Assembly: GCA_017509065.1 (NCBI GenBank)
Contig: JAFWQM010000185.1
Coordinates: 1 to 32,767 of the forward strand
DNA from: Clostridia bacterium
Lineage (GTDB): Bacteria; Bacillota_A; Clostridia; Christensenellales; Aristaeellaceae
Length of the DNA stretch: 32,767 nucleotides
Direction of reading: 5' to 3'
Shown here: piece by piece, positions 27,614 to 32,767 of the stretch
How the letters are laid out: the number at the start of each line of letters is the position of its first letter
Numbering within the stretch: position 1 is the stretch's first letter
The notes under the pieces: generated by a model
Seen by the model: only the letters and a program-made list of their open reading frames with translations
The model's database searches: none
Told to the model about the DNA's origin: nothing
Position numbers and translations under genes: made by a program

Positions 27614-27638
27614 AAGTGTCAACAAGAAGTGTCAACAA
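27614..27638. repeat. Tandem direct repeat AAGTGTCAACAA
   Basis: The 12-base word AAGTGTCAACAA occurs at 27614-27625 and again at 27627-27638, a 13-base period. An inverted TTGTTGA lies just before (about 27608-27614). Its position 70 bases past the tRNA end would suit binding sites of a recombinase or regulator, but no integrase gene is in the window. Confidence 0.5.
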
Positions 27639-27698
27639 ATTGAATTTTGGGCGTGTTTTTTGGCAATCAGGACGCTTGATTCTATGATAGTTAAATGG

Positions 27699-27728
27699 TT
27701 GACAATTTCCTTGCCAATCGGCTATAAT
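27699..27728 (+). promoter_or_regulatory. Strong promoter over a non-coding stretch
   Basis: Perfect consensus boxes TTGACA (27699-27704) and TATAAT (27723-27728) with an 18-base spacer; start near 27735. No protein gene follows on the plus strand, so it probably drives a small RNA. Confidence 0.7.
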
Positions 27729-27734
27729 AAAGGT

Positions 27735-27860
27735 GCTCAAATGCTGCTGCAAGCGCACGTCGGGGGACAATGTTCTCCGGCGTGTTGCTTTACAGGGAAG
27801 AAGTGGCAAAGGGAAAAATTTTCCACTTGAAAAAAAAGATGGCGATTTCTCGCCGCCTTT
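27735..27860 (+). ncRNA. Candidate structured small RNA of unknown family
   Basis: Downstream of a consensus promoter and free of a convincing reading frame. A 12-bp stem (including three G-U pairs) forms from CACGTCGGGGGA with TTCTCCGGCGTG around the loop CAATG, and it extends by about five pairs past one bulged base. A second hairpin closes with AAGTGG/CCACTT (about 27801-27829). A third, GGCGA/TCGCC (27841-27854), could form the 3' end, although the T tract on this strand is weak. The pattern of SRP, 6S or tmRNA could not be recognised. The 3' end is uncertain and overlaps the terminator of the opposing operon. Confidence 0.45.
27829..27854 (-). terminator. Terminator of the FtsK/XRE operon
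   Basis: On the minus strand GGCGA-GAAA-TCGCC (27854-27841) forms a 5-bp stem with a GNRA-type tetraloop, followed by ATC and a run of eight T. It lies 23 bases past the stop of the 82-residue protein gene. Confidence 0.75.
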
Positions 27861-27876
27861 CTGGGTCGAATAGTTT

Positions 27877-28125
27877 TCAGTCTGTTTCTTCCGGATCAGG
27901 TAAACCGTGCATCTTGCCATAATGCCGAAGAAGAATGTCATGAATTTTCTTGTTCTGCTCATCGCCGGGCGATAAGCTTGTTATCTTGTTCAGAATTATC
28001 TTTTCCTTTTCTTCACCGTTCATGACGATATCAATTGCGCTTTCCGCAATCCAAAGATGATTCTCAGGTATTCGCAATAACAAATCCACAAGCTGTTTTC
28101 TTGCTGAAGAATTGGTTGTTTCCAT
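27877..28125 (-). CDS. Small hypothetical protein, last gene of the FtsK/XRE operon
   Basis: This 82-residue protein starts at the ATG at 28125, chosen because AAGGAGG sits 8 bases ahead of it. Longer in-frame codons upstream lack a ribosome site. The sequence is helical and charged (RKQLVDLLLRIPENHLWIAE, NKKIHDILLRHYGKMHGLP), with no signal peptide or membrane segment. The family was not recognised. It follows the XRE gene by 59 bases and precedes the terminator. It could be an accessory partner of the regulator, but nothing in the sequence shows this. Confidence 0.7.
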   Translation of the reverse strand: METTNSSARKQLVDLLLRIPENHLWIAESAIDIVMNGEEKEKIILNKITSLSPGDEQNKKIHDILLRHYGKMHGLPDPEETD

Positions 28126-28184
28126 TTTGTTATCCTCCTTATAGTTTCTTGGGGTTATGGAATGGTAGAACAATCTTTTTTCGG

Positions 28185-28523
28185 TCAGCGTTTGGAAAGT
28201 TTCTGGTTCTTCTCCTCTCGTTGCACTTGCAAAGCATATTTCAGAATTAGAAGCTTTTGTTGCTCCGTCATTTTACTAAGCATCTGAAGCAAAGTTTCTC
28301 GATCTGACTGCGCCGCATCCTCCTTCGTGAAGAATAGAGTTGAAAGTTCTACTCCGTAATAGTTTGCCAGACTGATCTTGACTTCATCACGGGGCATCCG
28401 TTTTCCCGCTTCATAGGCTTCCAAGGCCGCTACCGTGATACATATAGCGTCAGCTACTTCCTGCAAGGGTTTTCCACCTCGCAATGCTTTCAACCGTTGG
28501 CCTATCATTTCCAACTGCACCAT
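28185..28523 (-). CDS. XRE-family helix-turn-helix regulator
   Basis: This 112-residue protein has an N-terminal HTH_3 domain (about residues 6-66: IGQRLKALRGGKPLQEVADA, then VAALEAYEAGKRMPRDEVKI). Its C-terminal helical tail (about 75-112) is rich in Gln, Lys and Glu and may form a dimer. The GTNYYGVEL-like segment ANYYGVELSTLFF is typical of phage-type repressors. AAGGAGG lies 9 bases ahead of the start. It is the third gene of the minus-strand operon and follows the FtsK-like gene by 22 bases, so it is a second regulator besides the divergent one at 30061. Confidence 0.88.
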   Translation of the reverse strand: MVQLEMIGQRLKALRGGKPLQEVADAICITVAALEAYEAGKRMPRDEVKISLANYYGVELSTLFFTKEDAAQSDRETLLQMLSKMTEQQKLLILKYALQVQREEKNQKLSKR

Positions 28524-28545
28524 GTTCGTGATCCTCCTTTTCTAT

Positions 28546-29304
28546 TTACACCCGGCACAAGGCGGGGGTGTTCCACCAGTTGATTAGAGAAGCAATTTCA
28601 GATTCAGAAACATACGGCACTCTGTAGCGCGTTATGTCCGCACCGCATCGGTAGAAACAGTGTGCTTCCTTCGCAACAAGCGGCGCCGGGAACGTCTCAC
28701 AGCCGTTGATGTCTACGATTATCCGGCTCTGTTGCCGGGTGGACGTTCTGAGGGCAACACGGGAGTCAAAATTACATGTTAGCTGCGTCGGCAGAACCTC
28801 CGCTTTGACTGTCTGCGTGCACGCTATGATATGGACGTGCGCGGCGCGTGCTACCATGCCCAGGTATTGCAGGATAGGCAGAACAGCTTTTTTCTGCGTG
28901 GTCATCAGGGCGGCGAGCTCGTCGATGATAACATACACATCAGAGCCATTGTACTCTGTCAATCCCTGCTCCTGCATCGTGATGAACCTGTCATCCGTTA
29001 TCCGCTTCGCGTATTGCAGAGCGCGAAGCATCGAAGGGCCGTCATCCGTATACGCGAGAGTGTGCGGGAGGGTTGCATAGCGTTTCAATTCTGTGCGCTT
29101 GGGATCGATCAGGATGAAACGCACCTTTGACGGTGAATCATGCAGCAGAGTATGGATTATTCCACGCACCAGAACGCTCTTTCCGCTGCCGGTCGCCCCT
29201 GCCACAAGCAGATGTGGCTGGTCGGCCATGTTACGGAACAGCCTGAAATACTCTCCACCAGGTGTGATCCATGCCTTTGGTTGTGATCTGAATAGGCTGA
29301 ACAT
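28546..29304 (-). CDS. Stand-alone FtsK/SpoIIIE-type ATPase
   Basis: This 252-residue protein consists almost only of an FtsK/SpoIIIE motor domain: Walker A GATGSGKS (about 36-43), FILIDPKRTELKRY, Walker B VYVIIDELA (about 123-131), and the sensor-like IIACTQTVKAEVLPTQL. It lacks the membrane segments of FtsK and the N-terminal parts of Tn916 Orf21/TcpA, and has no gamma DNA-reading domain. Such short motors occur in integrative elements and plasmids, where they may move DNA or serve as coupling proteins. No relaxase is next to it. Its start has AGGAGG 8 bases upstream. Transfer or DNA partition is the likely role, by inference. Confidence 0.87.
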   Translation of the reverse strand: MFSLFRSQPKAWITPGGEYFRLFRNMADQPHLLVAGATGSGKSVLVRGIIHTLLHDSPSKVRFILIDPKRTELKRYATLPHTLAYTDDGPSMLRALQYAKRITDDRFITMQEQGLTEYNGSDVYVIIDELAALMTTQKKAVLPILQYLGMVARAAHVHIIACTQTVKAEVLPTQLTCNFDSRVALRTSTRQQSRIIVDINGCETFPAPLVAKEAHCFYRCGADITRYRVPYVSESEIASLINWWNTPALCRV

Positions 29305-29372
29305 GATATTATCCTCCTACATTGCCGGGGGCCTGGGCTGATTGCTTCGGCCCTCCGGCTGGTCGGTTAGTA

Positions 29373-29648
29373 TCAGTTGATCGTGAATCGGCTTGTTCGG
29401 GTGCTGATAGTGAAGCGGGCGGCTATTTCCGGCATGGCGGCTTTCAATGCCTTACCGTCAAGGCGGCTGCTTTCGATGACTTTCCAGCTTGCTTTCCAGC
29501 CGTTCCCGGTCAAGGTGTCCTCTCCACGGTTTACCATTTCAGCCTTGATGCTGTCCTTGATTGTTTCCACTTCGGCAGTCATCCGCTCGATTTCGCTTTG
29601 CAGTTCTCGCAAGGTAGTAACCCTGCTGTCAAGTTCCATAATGCTCAT
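29373..29648 (-). CDS. Small phage-like coiled-coil protein
   Basis: This 91-residue protein has an N-terminal coiled coil (about 5-45, heptads of LRELQSEIERMTAEVETIKD) and a beta-rich C-terminus with SSRLDGKALKAAMPEIAARF followed by a Thr/Ser/Arg-rich tail. That pattern is shared with small proteins found in phage early regions near recombination or single-strand DNA genes, though the exact family could not be named. AAGGAGG lies 8 bases ahead of the start. It is the first gene after the repressed promoter at 29928-29956, which leaves a leader of about 270 bases, and it lies 68 bases before the FtsK-like gene. Confidence 0.72.
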   Translation of the reverse strand: MSIMELDSRVTTLRELQSEIERMTAEVETIKDSIKAEMVNRGEDTLTGNGWKASWKVIESSRLDGKALKAAMPEIAARFTISTRTSRFTIN

Positions 29649-29920
29649 GCTGCTGGCCTCCTTCGTTTCGATTCTCTTGTGTTTCGTTGTCCCTGTCTGG
29701 CCTGTGACTTGCCTTGCATAAGTTGGTCAGCTATGCAATGAAGCTGTACACTGTGGAGCGTTCCCGTCTCCTGGGCTTGCGTGCTTATCGGTGTTGGAGG
29801 ATCGGGCAGGTTTCGCACAATTCCCAACGGCGCTCTGTTGCCATAACCGCTCTTCCGCTGGCGACAAGGCCGTTTTGCGCTCGACCTCTCGGCCTTTGCA
29901 ACCTTGCCCTCCCTCACTTG
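29649..29920 (-). other. Long leader of the FtsK/XRE operon
   Basis: About 270 bases lie between the predicted start point and the first well-supported gene. An open frame in this stretch ends at 29645 and overlaps the next start in an ATGA, but it has only TTG/GTG starts next to the promoter and its sequence has no family character. A 19-codon frame (29785-29844) with the motif CETCP is also present. Neither is supported enough to call a gene; a decayed gene or a regulatory leader are both possible. Confidence 0.4.
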
Positions 29921-29927
29921 CAAGGAT

Positions 29928-29956
29928 AGTATATCACTAAATTTAAGTGATGTCTA
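29928..29956 (-). promoter_or_regulatory. Repressible promoter of the FtsK/XRE operon
   Basis: On the minus strand, -35 TAGACA (29956-29951, five of six) and -10 TATACT (29933-29928, five of six) are 17 bases apart. The spacer is exactly filled by operator 1 (29933-29951), so a bound repressor would exclude RNA polymerase. Confidence 0.75.
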
Positions 29957-30018
29957 TTGGCAAATTACACTAACTTGCAGTGATGTTTTTGTTCAACATG
30001 TCACTTGTGTTTAGTGAT
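29933..30018. promoter_or_regulatory. Three-site operator region between divergent promoters
   Basis: Three 19-bp sites share the form (AT)CACT-N7-AGTGAT: site 1 at 29933-29951 (ATCACT/AGTGAT), site 2 at 29966-29984 (CACT/AGTGAT) and site 3 at 30000-30018 (TCACT/AGTGA). Their centres are 33 and 34 bases apart, close to three helical turns. Site 1 overlaps the minus-strand promoter, site 3 overlaps the -35 of the plus-strand promoter, site 2 lies between. The likely binder is the XRE protein encoded at 30061. Confidence 0.8.
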
Positions 30019-30033
30019 ACTATGATATATAAT
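30005..30033 (+). promoter_or_regulatory. Promoter of the XRE repressor gene
   Basis: -35 TTGTGT (30005-30010) and -10 TATAAT (30028-30033) with a 17-base spacer. The -35 lies inside operator 3, consistent with autoregulation. The start point is expected near 30040, about 20 bases before the TTG start codon. Confidence 0.65.
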
Positions 30034-30060
30034 ATGTGATATGAAGGGAGGTGTATCTAT

Positions 30061-30306
30061 TTGATACGCTACACTATGGATGTATTGTCACGGCTTAGTG
30101 ATGCTGGGTATTCTCAAAATCGCATACGCCGTGAAAAACTGATCGGGCAGGCCACATTGACACAGCTTCGTCATGGTGATCTGGTATCATGGAAAACGAT
30201 TGATACTATTTGTGGGCTGCTGGATTGCCAACCTGGCTCATTCCTTGAATACATACCAGACGATGCGCCCGCGGGGGATGGCGGGGAAGTGAAAACGCCG
30301 GAATAG
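30061..30306 (+). CDS. Cro/CI-type XRE repressor
   Basis: This 81-residue single-domain helix-turn-helix protein contains RREKLIGQATLTQLRHGDLV and WKTIDTICGLLDCQPGSFLE, the usual pattern of short XRE regulators. The start is TTG, preceded by AAGGGAGG 9 bases upstream; an ATG six codons later (30076) is the alternative but lacks a ribosome site. A short acidic tail follows the domain. It is divergent from the FtsK/XRE operon and is separated from it by three operators, so it is the likely switch repressor. It is ended by a hairpin at 30557. Confidence 0.88.
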   Translation: MIRYTMDVLSRLSDAGYSQNRIRREKLIGQATLTQLRHGDLVSWKTIDTICGLLDCQPGSFLEYIPDDAPAGDGGEVKTPE

Positions 30307-30556
30307 CCCCCAAAAATTCCGACAAAATCTGAAACGTTTTTCGGAGGCCACGATGAATTTGGTACACCCGTACAGTAATAAGACGCGCCTCCATTCTGGC
30401 TGACTGTTATATGGGGCCTTTATATGTGGCGAACCCTTATGAATGCTTTGTGCTGATGTGTATGCTGTCTGTCTCCCCGCTGGAAACCTATACAGAAGTG
30501 ATTGAAAAAAGCTATACGGAATAAAGCTGAAACAGCTTTCCGCTGTTTTCCCATGA
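30307..30556. other. Intergenic region downstream of the XRE repressor, no gene seen
   Basis: No supported reading frame. A small perfect stem AAAGCTG/CAGCTTT occurs at about 30523-30539. Otherwise nothing was recognised. Confidence 0.45.
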
Positions 30557-30597
30557 GGCTGCTGCAAATTGACAATCTGCAGCAGTCTTCTTTTGTG
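30557..30597 (+). terminator. Terminator hairpin downstream of the XRE repressor
   Basis: A 14-pair stem (30557-30570 with 30574-30587, one mismatch and one G-U pair) closes a 3-base loop GAC and is followed by TTCTTTTG. The stem contains GCTGCTGCA/TGCAGCAG. It lies 250 bases past the XRE stop, so it may instead end another transcript. Confidence 0.65.
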
Positions 30598-30601
30598 GCT
30601 C

Positions 30602-30655
30602 GTAACTGTTCAGTCGCCATTGAACAGTTCTAAGTTCTAAGTTCTTAGTTCTAAG
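30602..30655 (+). repeat. Composite repeat, copy A (CTGTTCAGTCG motif plus GTTCTAA heptamers)
   Basis: Starts with GTAACTGTTCAGTCG and ends with four 7-base units GTTCTAA, GTTCTAA, GTTCTTA, GTTCTAA (30627-30654). It is in inverted orientation to copy B about 47 bases downstream, so the two form a potential hairpin over 30627-30740. The spacer shows no gene. Confidence 0.7.
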
Positions 30656-30702
30656 CCTTTTGTCGTATCTGGCACGAATCACATTGAATAGCGACAGATT
30701 TA

Positions 30703-30783
30703 GCTTAGAACTTGGAACTTAGAACTTAGAACTTAGAACTCATGATTACCCCATCAACAAAGGAACCACGACTGAACAGATAC
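30703..30783 (-). repeat. Composite repeat, copy B (inverted)
   Basis: Begins with heptamers of type ACTTAGA (30703-30739) and ends with a 26-base stretch (30758-30783) that is the perfect reverse complement of 32106-32131 in copy C. It contains the shared 11-base motif CGACTGAACAG at 30769-30779. Copies B and C therefore face each other across the SH3-domain gene. Confidence 0.75.
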
Positions 30784-30800
30784 TGTGGCTCAAATATTTA

Positions 30801-30830
30801 TTGACATTCACACAGCCCCTTCTTTCTATT
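30801..30830 (+). promoter_or_regulatory. Probable promoter of the SH3-domain protein gene
   Basis: TTGACA (30801-30806) and the weak -10 TCTATT (30825-30830) with an 18-base spacer; start near 30837, giving a leader of about 175 bases that includes a folded element. Confidence 0.45.
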
Positions 30831-30887
30831 GGGAGATAGCAGTAAAACCGGATTCACAGACTCTGTTCTTCGTGTGCTACGATAAGA

Positions 30888-30937
30888 CCGTCCAAGAGAT
30901 ACGGGCCCGGCAAAAGGGTCGGGCGGCTAACTGACGG
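30888..30937 (+). promoter_or_regulatory. Structured leader element of unknown type
   Basis: An outer stem CCGTC (30888-30892) with GACGG (30933-30937) encloses a 7-bp hairpin GCCCGGC (30905-30911) with GTCGGGC (30918-30924, one G-U pair) and purine-rich internal loops. A ribosome site (AAAGGAGG) follows within 15 bases, so the fold could control translation or transcription. It does not match any riboswitch class recognised here, including the c-di-GMP types often found before secreted SH3 proteins. Confidence 0.4.
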
Positions 30938-31013
30938 ATGTGGGAAAGGAGGAACGGAAATGAAACAGGGGAAAACAAGAATACTTAGGATCATGAACAA
31001 GGAGGTAACGAAC

Positions 31014-31727
31014 ATGAAAAAGGTAACTTTGCTTATTGTGTGCGCTGTGATGCTGCTTTTAGCTGTCCCCATGAACGCCCTGGCCGGCGCGAATTGCAAA
31101 TATCCTTATGAGAGCCCTGTTCAGCACAGCGCTGACGGCCGTCATTTCTATCGTCACCGCTTTAGCGGCAATCGCTGTATCATCTGCGGCTACGTGAAAG
31201 AAGGCCGGGACACATACAACAACATGAATTTGAATACTCTTCGTAAGCTCGGTGATGATATCAAGCTCAACAGCTGCTGGGTCATGTATGACACGCCCGT
31301 TTACAGCGATTCCTCCGTGAGAAGCCGCCAGTGGAGCTGGCTCCAAGGTGATATAACCATTGATTACTATGTAGGCAATTATCAAGTATACGGTGATGAG
31401 ATGTGGGTCGAACTGATCGAAAGAGCATATGACGGCGCACCGGTCATTGGTTGGGTGAATGCGGAGAACCTGTATATTGATCCCAATCATCATCCTCTTC
31501 CTGAGTCTGGTCCTTTTCCCTCTGTTATCAGAGTGACTGCTTCCAGTGCCAGGGTACGCGCTGATGCCGGAGCCGAATACACATGGATCACCACTGTAAA
31601 ACACGGAGACAGATTCAACGTTCTTGACGCAAAAGTTGGAACCAATGGAAACGGCTGGTACAAAATCAAGGTCGGCGGATATGAAGGCTGGATTGCCGCC
31701 GGCTTGACGGAGATCCTGGCTTATTGA
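31014..31727 (+). CDS. Secreted SH3-domain protein
   Basis: This protein has 237 residues from the ATG at 31014, which has AAGGAGG 8 bases upstream and directly begins a signal peptide (about 1-25, ending NALAG). A second in-frame ATG at 30960 also has AAAGGAGG and would add 18 residues ahead of the signal peptide. The mature part has a short Cys pair CIICGY, a middle domain with WVMYDTPVYSDSSVRSRQW and WVELIER...IGWVNAENLYI resembling a divergent SH3-like fold, and a C-terminal bacterial SH3 (about 170-232, SARVRADAGAEYTWITTVKH, WYKIKVGGYEGWIAAGL). Such domains bind peptidoglycan or wall peptides. No catalytic domain is present, so it is probably a wall-binding or sensing protein. Confidence 0.83.
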   Translation: MKKVTLLIVCAVMLLLAVPMNALAGANCKYPYESPVQHSADGRHFYRHRFSGNRCIICGYVKEGRDTYNNMNLNTLRKLGDDIKLNSCWVMYDTPVYSDSSVRSRQWSWLQGDITIDYYVGNYQVYGDEMWVELIERAYDGAPVIGWVNAENLYIDPNHHPLPESGPFPSVIRVTASSARVRADAGAEYTWITTVKHGDRFNVLDAKVGTNGNGWYKIKVGGYEGWIAAGLTEILAY

Positions 31728-31890
31728 GTTCAGATAAACGTTGAGGGCCAGGCGTGATATACTACTATTGAGTGAGAAATTGGCGAAAAGAGTCGGAGCT
31801 TTCCACATAATAGCAGTCGATTCCTTGGCGTATTTGACAGATCAAGCGGCGGTCTTCAATGCCTGCATTAGTGAAAAAAGCGAAAAAAGA

Positions 31891-31922
31891 ACCAAGGCGT
31901 CATCCGTCGACGCCTTGGTTTT
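31891..31922 (+). terminator. Bidirectional terminator downstream of the SH3 gene
   Basis: A perfect 11-bp stem ACCAAGGCGTC (31891-31901) with GACGCCTTGGT (31909-31919) closes a 7-base loop, followed by TTTTG. An A-rich stretch just upstream (31874-31889) gives a T tract on the other strand, so it could stop transcription both ways. It lies 164 bases past the SH3 stop. Confidence 0.8.
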
Positions 31923-31971
31923 GTCAGCCCGTTTATGCGGCGGGCAAGGGCTTCGTTGCCATTGCATCCTA

Positions 31972-32079
31972 TCAGTCCATATTCTTATCCCCGGCGAACC
32001 GCATCAGCAGATCCAGGATCTTCAGGCAGATCCAGATCACCGTGAACACCAAGCCGAAAGCGGCGAACCATTCCCCCCT
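31972..32079 (-). pseudogene. Possible remnant of a small membrane protein gene
   Basis: On the minus strand an open stretch of 35 codons ends at TGA (31974-31972). It encodes one hydrophobic helix with charged ends (FAAFGLVFTVIWICLKILDL followed by LMRFAGDKNMD). The hydrophobic pattern looks protein-like, but no ATG lies in frame before the upstream stop at 32080-32082, and only TTG/GTG codons could start it. It could be the end of a truncated gene cut by the neighbouring repeat, or chance. Confidence 0.25.
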
Positions 32080-32105
32080 TCAATCGTGTTTTTGAATATC
32101 GTTTT

Positions 32106-32179
32106 GTATCTGTTCAGTCGTGGTTCCTTTGCTGCTTGAACGATCACGAGTTCTAAGTTCTAAGTTCATAGTTCTAAGC
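32106..32179 (+). repeat. Composite repeat, copy C
   Basis: Begins with a 26-base stretch (32106-32131) that is the perfect reverse complement of 30758-30783. It then has a spacer and four heptamer units of type GTTCTAA (about 32150-32177). The 11-base motif CTGTTCAGTCG lies at 32110-32120. It ends within about ten bases of the point where the truncated transposase begins. Confidence 0.75.
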
Positions 32180-32185
32180 TAGTGT

Positions 32186-32767
32186 AAAGGCGCTCGGGGC
32201 ATCTATATGTGCCTGCTGCACAGGGAACCGGCAGTGATTATGAATCTGAAGAAGATTCGCAGGCTCATGGATAAGTATGGCTTGATGTGTCCGATTCGGA
32301 AAGCCAATCCTTACCGGCGCATGGCCAAAGCTTTACAAACCAGCCATGTCGCCCAATACCTGCTGGAGCGGAAGTTCAGGGAGTTTGGCCCCCGGATGGT
32401 GCTGCTGACTGACATCACCTACATTCCATACGGAGGTACATTCGCTTACTTGTCCACGATCTTGGATGCTTTTACCAAGCAGGTTTTATCCTATGTATTG
32501 AGCGATTCCCTGGAAGTGGATTTTGTCCTGGAAACGGTCAATCAGCTGATTGAAAAGCATGGCGTCTCTCTGAAAGCGGAGACCCTGATCAACAGTGACC
32601 AAGGCTGCCACTATACCAGCTACAGCTTTATCCAACTGATCAAGGACAAAGGACTGCGTCAGTCTATGTCCCACAGAGGCAACTGCTGGGATAACGCCCC
32701 ACAGGAAAGCTTCTTTGGCCATATGAAGGATCATATTATGAGGAAGATCGCTTCCTGCGCGGAGTTC
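32186..32767 (+). pseudogene. IS3-family transposase OrfB, 5'-truncated and cut by the window end
   Basis: The frame is open from 32183 to the end of the window with no stop. Homology-like sequence begins at about IYMCLLHREPAVIMNLKKIR, which corresponds to the middle of OrfB; the N-terminal part and OrfA are missing, replaced by the heptamer repeat. Counting from the internal ATG at 32240, the catalytic residues D58 (TDITYI), D120 (SDQGCHYTS) and E156 (QESFFGHMK) have the D-D(35)E spacing of IS3 integrase-type transposases. An in-frame TAG lies at 32180-32182, so the full product cannot be made from this copy. The 3' end and the inverted repeat lie outside the window. Confidence 0.88.

Noticed and set aside
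27735..27860. SRP RNA or 6S RNA considered for the structured RNA
   Set aside because: The SRP loop GGAAGCAG-type motif is absent, and the length and fold do not suit 6S RNA.
27564..27962. Minus-strand frame of 132 codons past the tRNA
   Set aside because: It crosses the operon terminator and the opposite strong promoter, overlaps the 82-residue gene, and has low-complexity sequence without a ribosome site.
29785..29844. 19-codon minus-strand frame with a CETCP motif
   Set aside because: Too short and without a clear ribosome site; may be a relic of a small zinc-binding phage protein.
29645..29923. Minus-strand frame of 92 codons that overlaps the next start in an ATGA
   Set aside because: It starts with TTG at the promoter itself, with no ribosome site, and its sequence looks non-coding; kept only as a note in the leader entry.
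30888..30937. c-di-GMP riboswitch considered for the SH3 gene leader
   Set aside because: The conserved GCAAACC and ACGCAAAG segments of that class are missing.
30602..32179. CRISPR array considered for the short repeats
   Set aside because: Units are 7 bases and contiguous, without unique spacers, and there are no cas genes.

Overview
The window looks like a chromosomal segment of a Gram-positive, anaerobic gut- or rumen-type Clostridia (Bacillota). This is inferred from AGGAGG-type ribosome binding sites on nearly all genes, a PyrR attenuator protein, FCD-type GntR and Lrp regulators, ABC sugar importers without their own ATPase, and a DUF5696 / NHL-YIP1 gene pair of the kind found in Paenibacillus and Clostridia. 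No species can be named from the sequence alone.

Region 1 (1-6231) is one minus-strand operon of six tightly packed genes: FCD-GntR regulator, PepF-type oligoendopeptidase, Lrp/AsnC regulator, class I aminotransferase, CapA-like secreted protein and PyrR. Its promoter carries a TTGTATACAA palindrome at the start point, which suggests autoregulation by the GntR protein. Region 2 (6345-12255) holds single genes or pairs: ComF-type phosphoribosyltransferase (+), a NudC-like Nudix hydrolase plus an esterase (-), a polyprenyl-phosphate sugar transferase (+) and a PutP-type sodium/solute symporter (+).

Region 3 (12533-27357) is the main metabolic unit: a ten-gene minus-strand operon for arabinan use. 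In transcription order it has a cytoplasmic GH43 exo-arabinosidase, a secreted GH43 endo-arabinanase, a very large (955 aa) solute-binding protein, two permeases, an NHL-propeller/YIP1 membrane protein, a secreted DUF5696 protein, two more permeases and a second, ordinary solute-binding protein. A sigma-A promoter with a 16-bp LacI-type palindrome just downstream of the start point drives it; a GC-rich hairpin ends it. There is no ATP-binding subunit and no regulator gene in the window. The likely logic is: endo-arabinanase cuts arabinan outside, the ABC systems import oligosaccharides using a shared ATPase, and the exo-enzyme releases arabinose inside.

Region 4 (27411-32767) is accessory and visibly more AT-rich. 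It starts with a tRNA-Arg(CCG) gene. Then come a strong promoter over a structured non-coding stretch, a four-gene minus-strand operon (82-aa protein, XRE regulator, stand-alone FtsK-like ATPase, 91-aa phage-like protein), and a divergent XRE repressor. Between the operon and the repressor lie three evenly spaced operators that overlap both promoters, like a phage switch. Beyond it are a composite repeat family, a secreted SH3-domain protein with a structured leader, and a 5'-truncated IS3-family transposase running off the end. No integrase or relaxase is visible, so this is a small or decayed mobile element at a tRNA.

Across the window, intergenic regions carry short tandem repeats with a strict 7-base period but a different sequence at each locus, several of them in inverted pairs.
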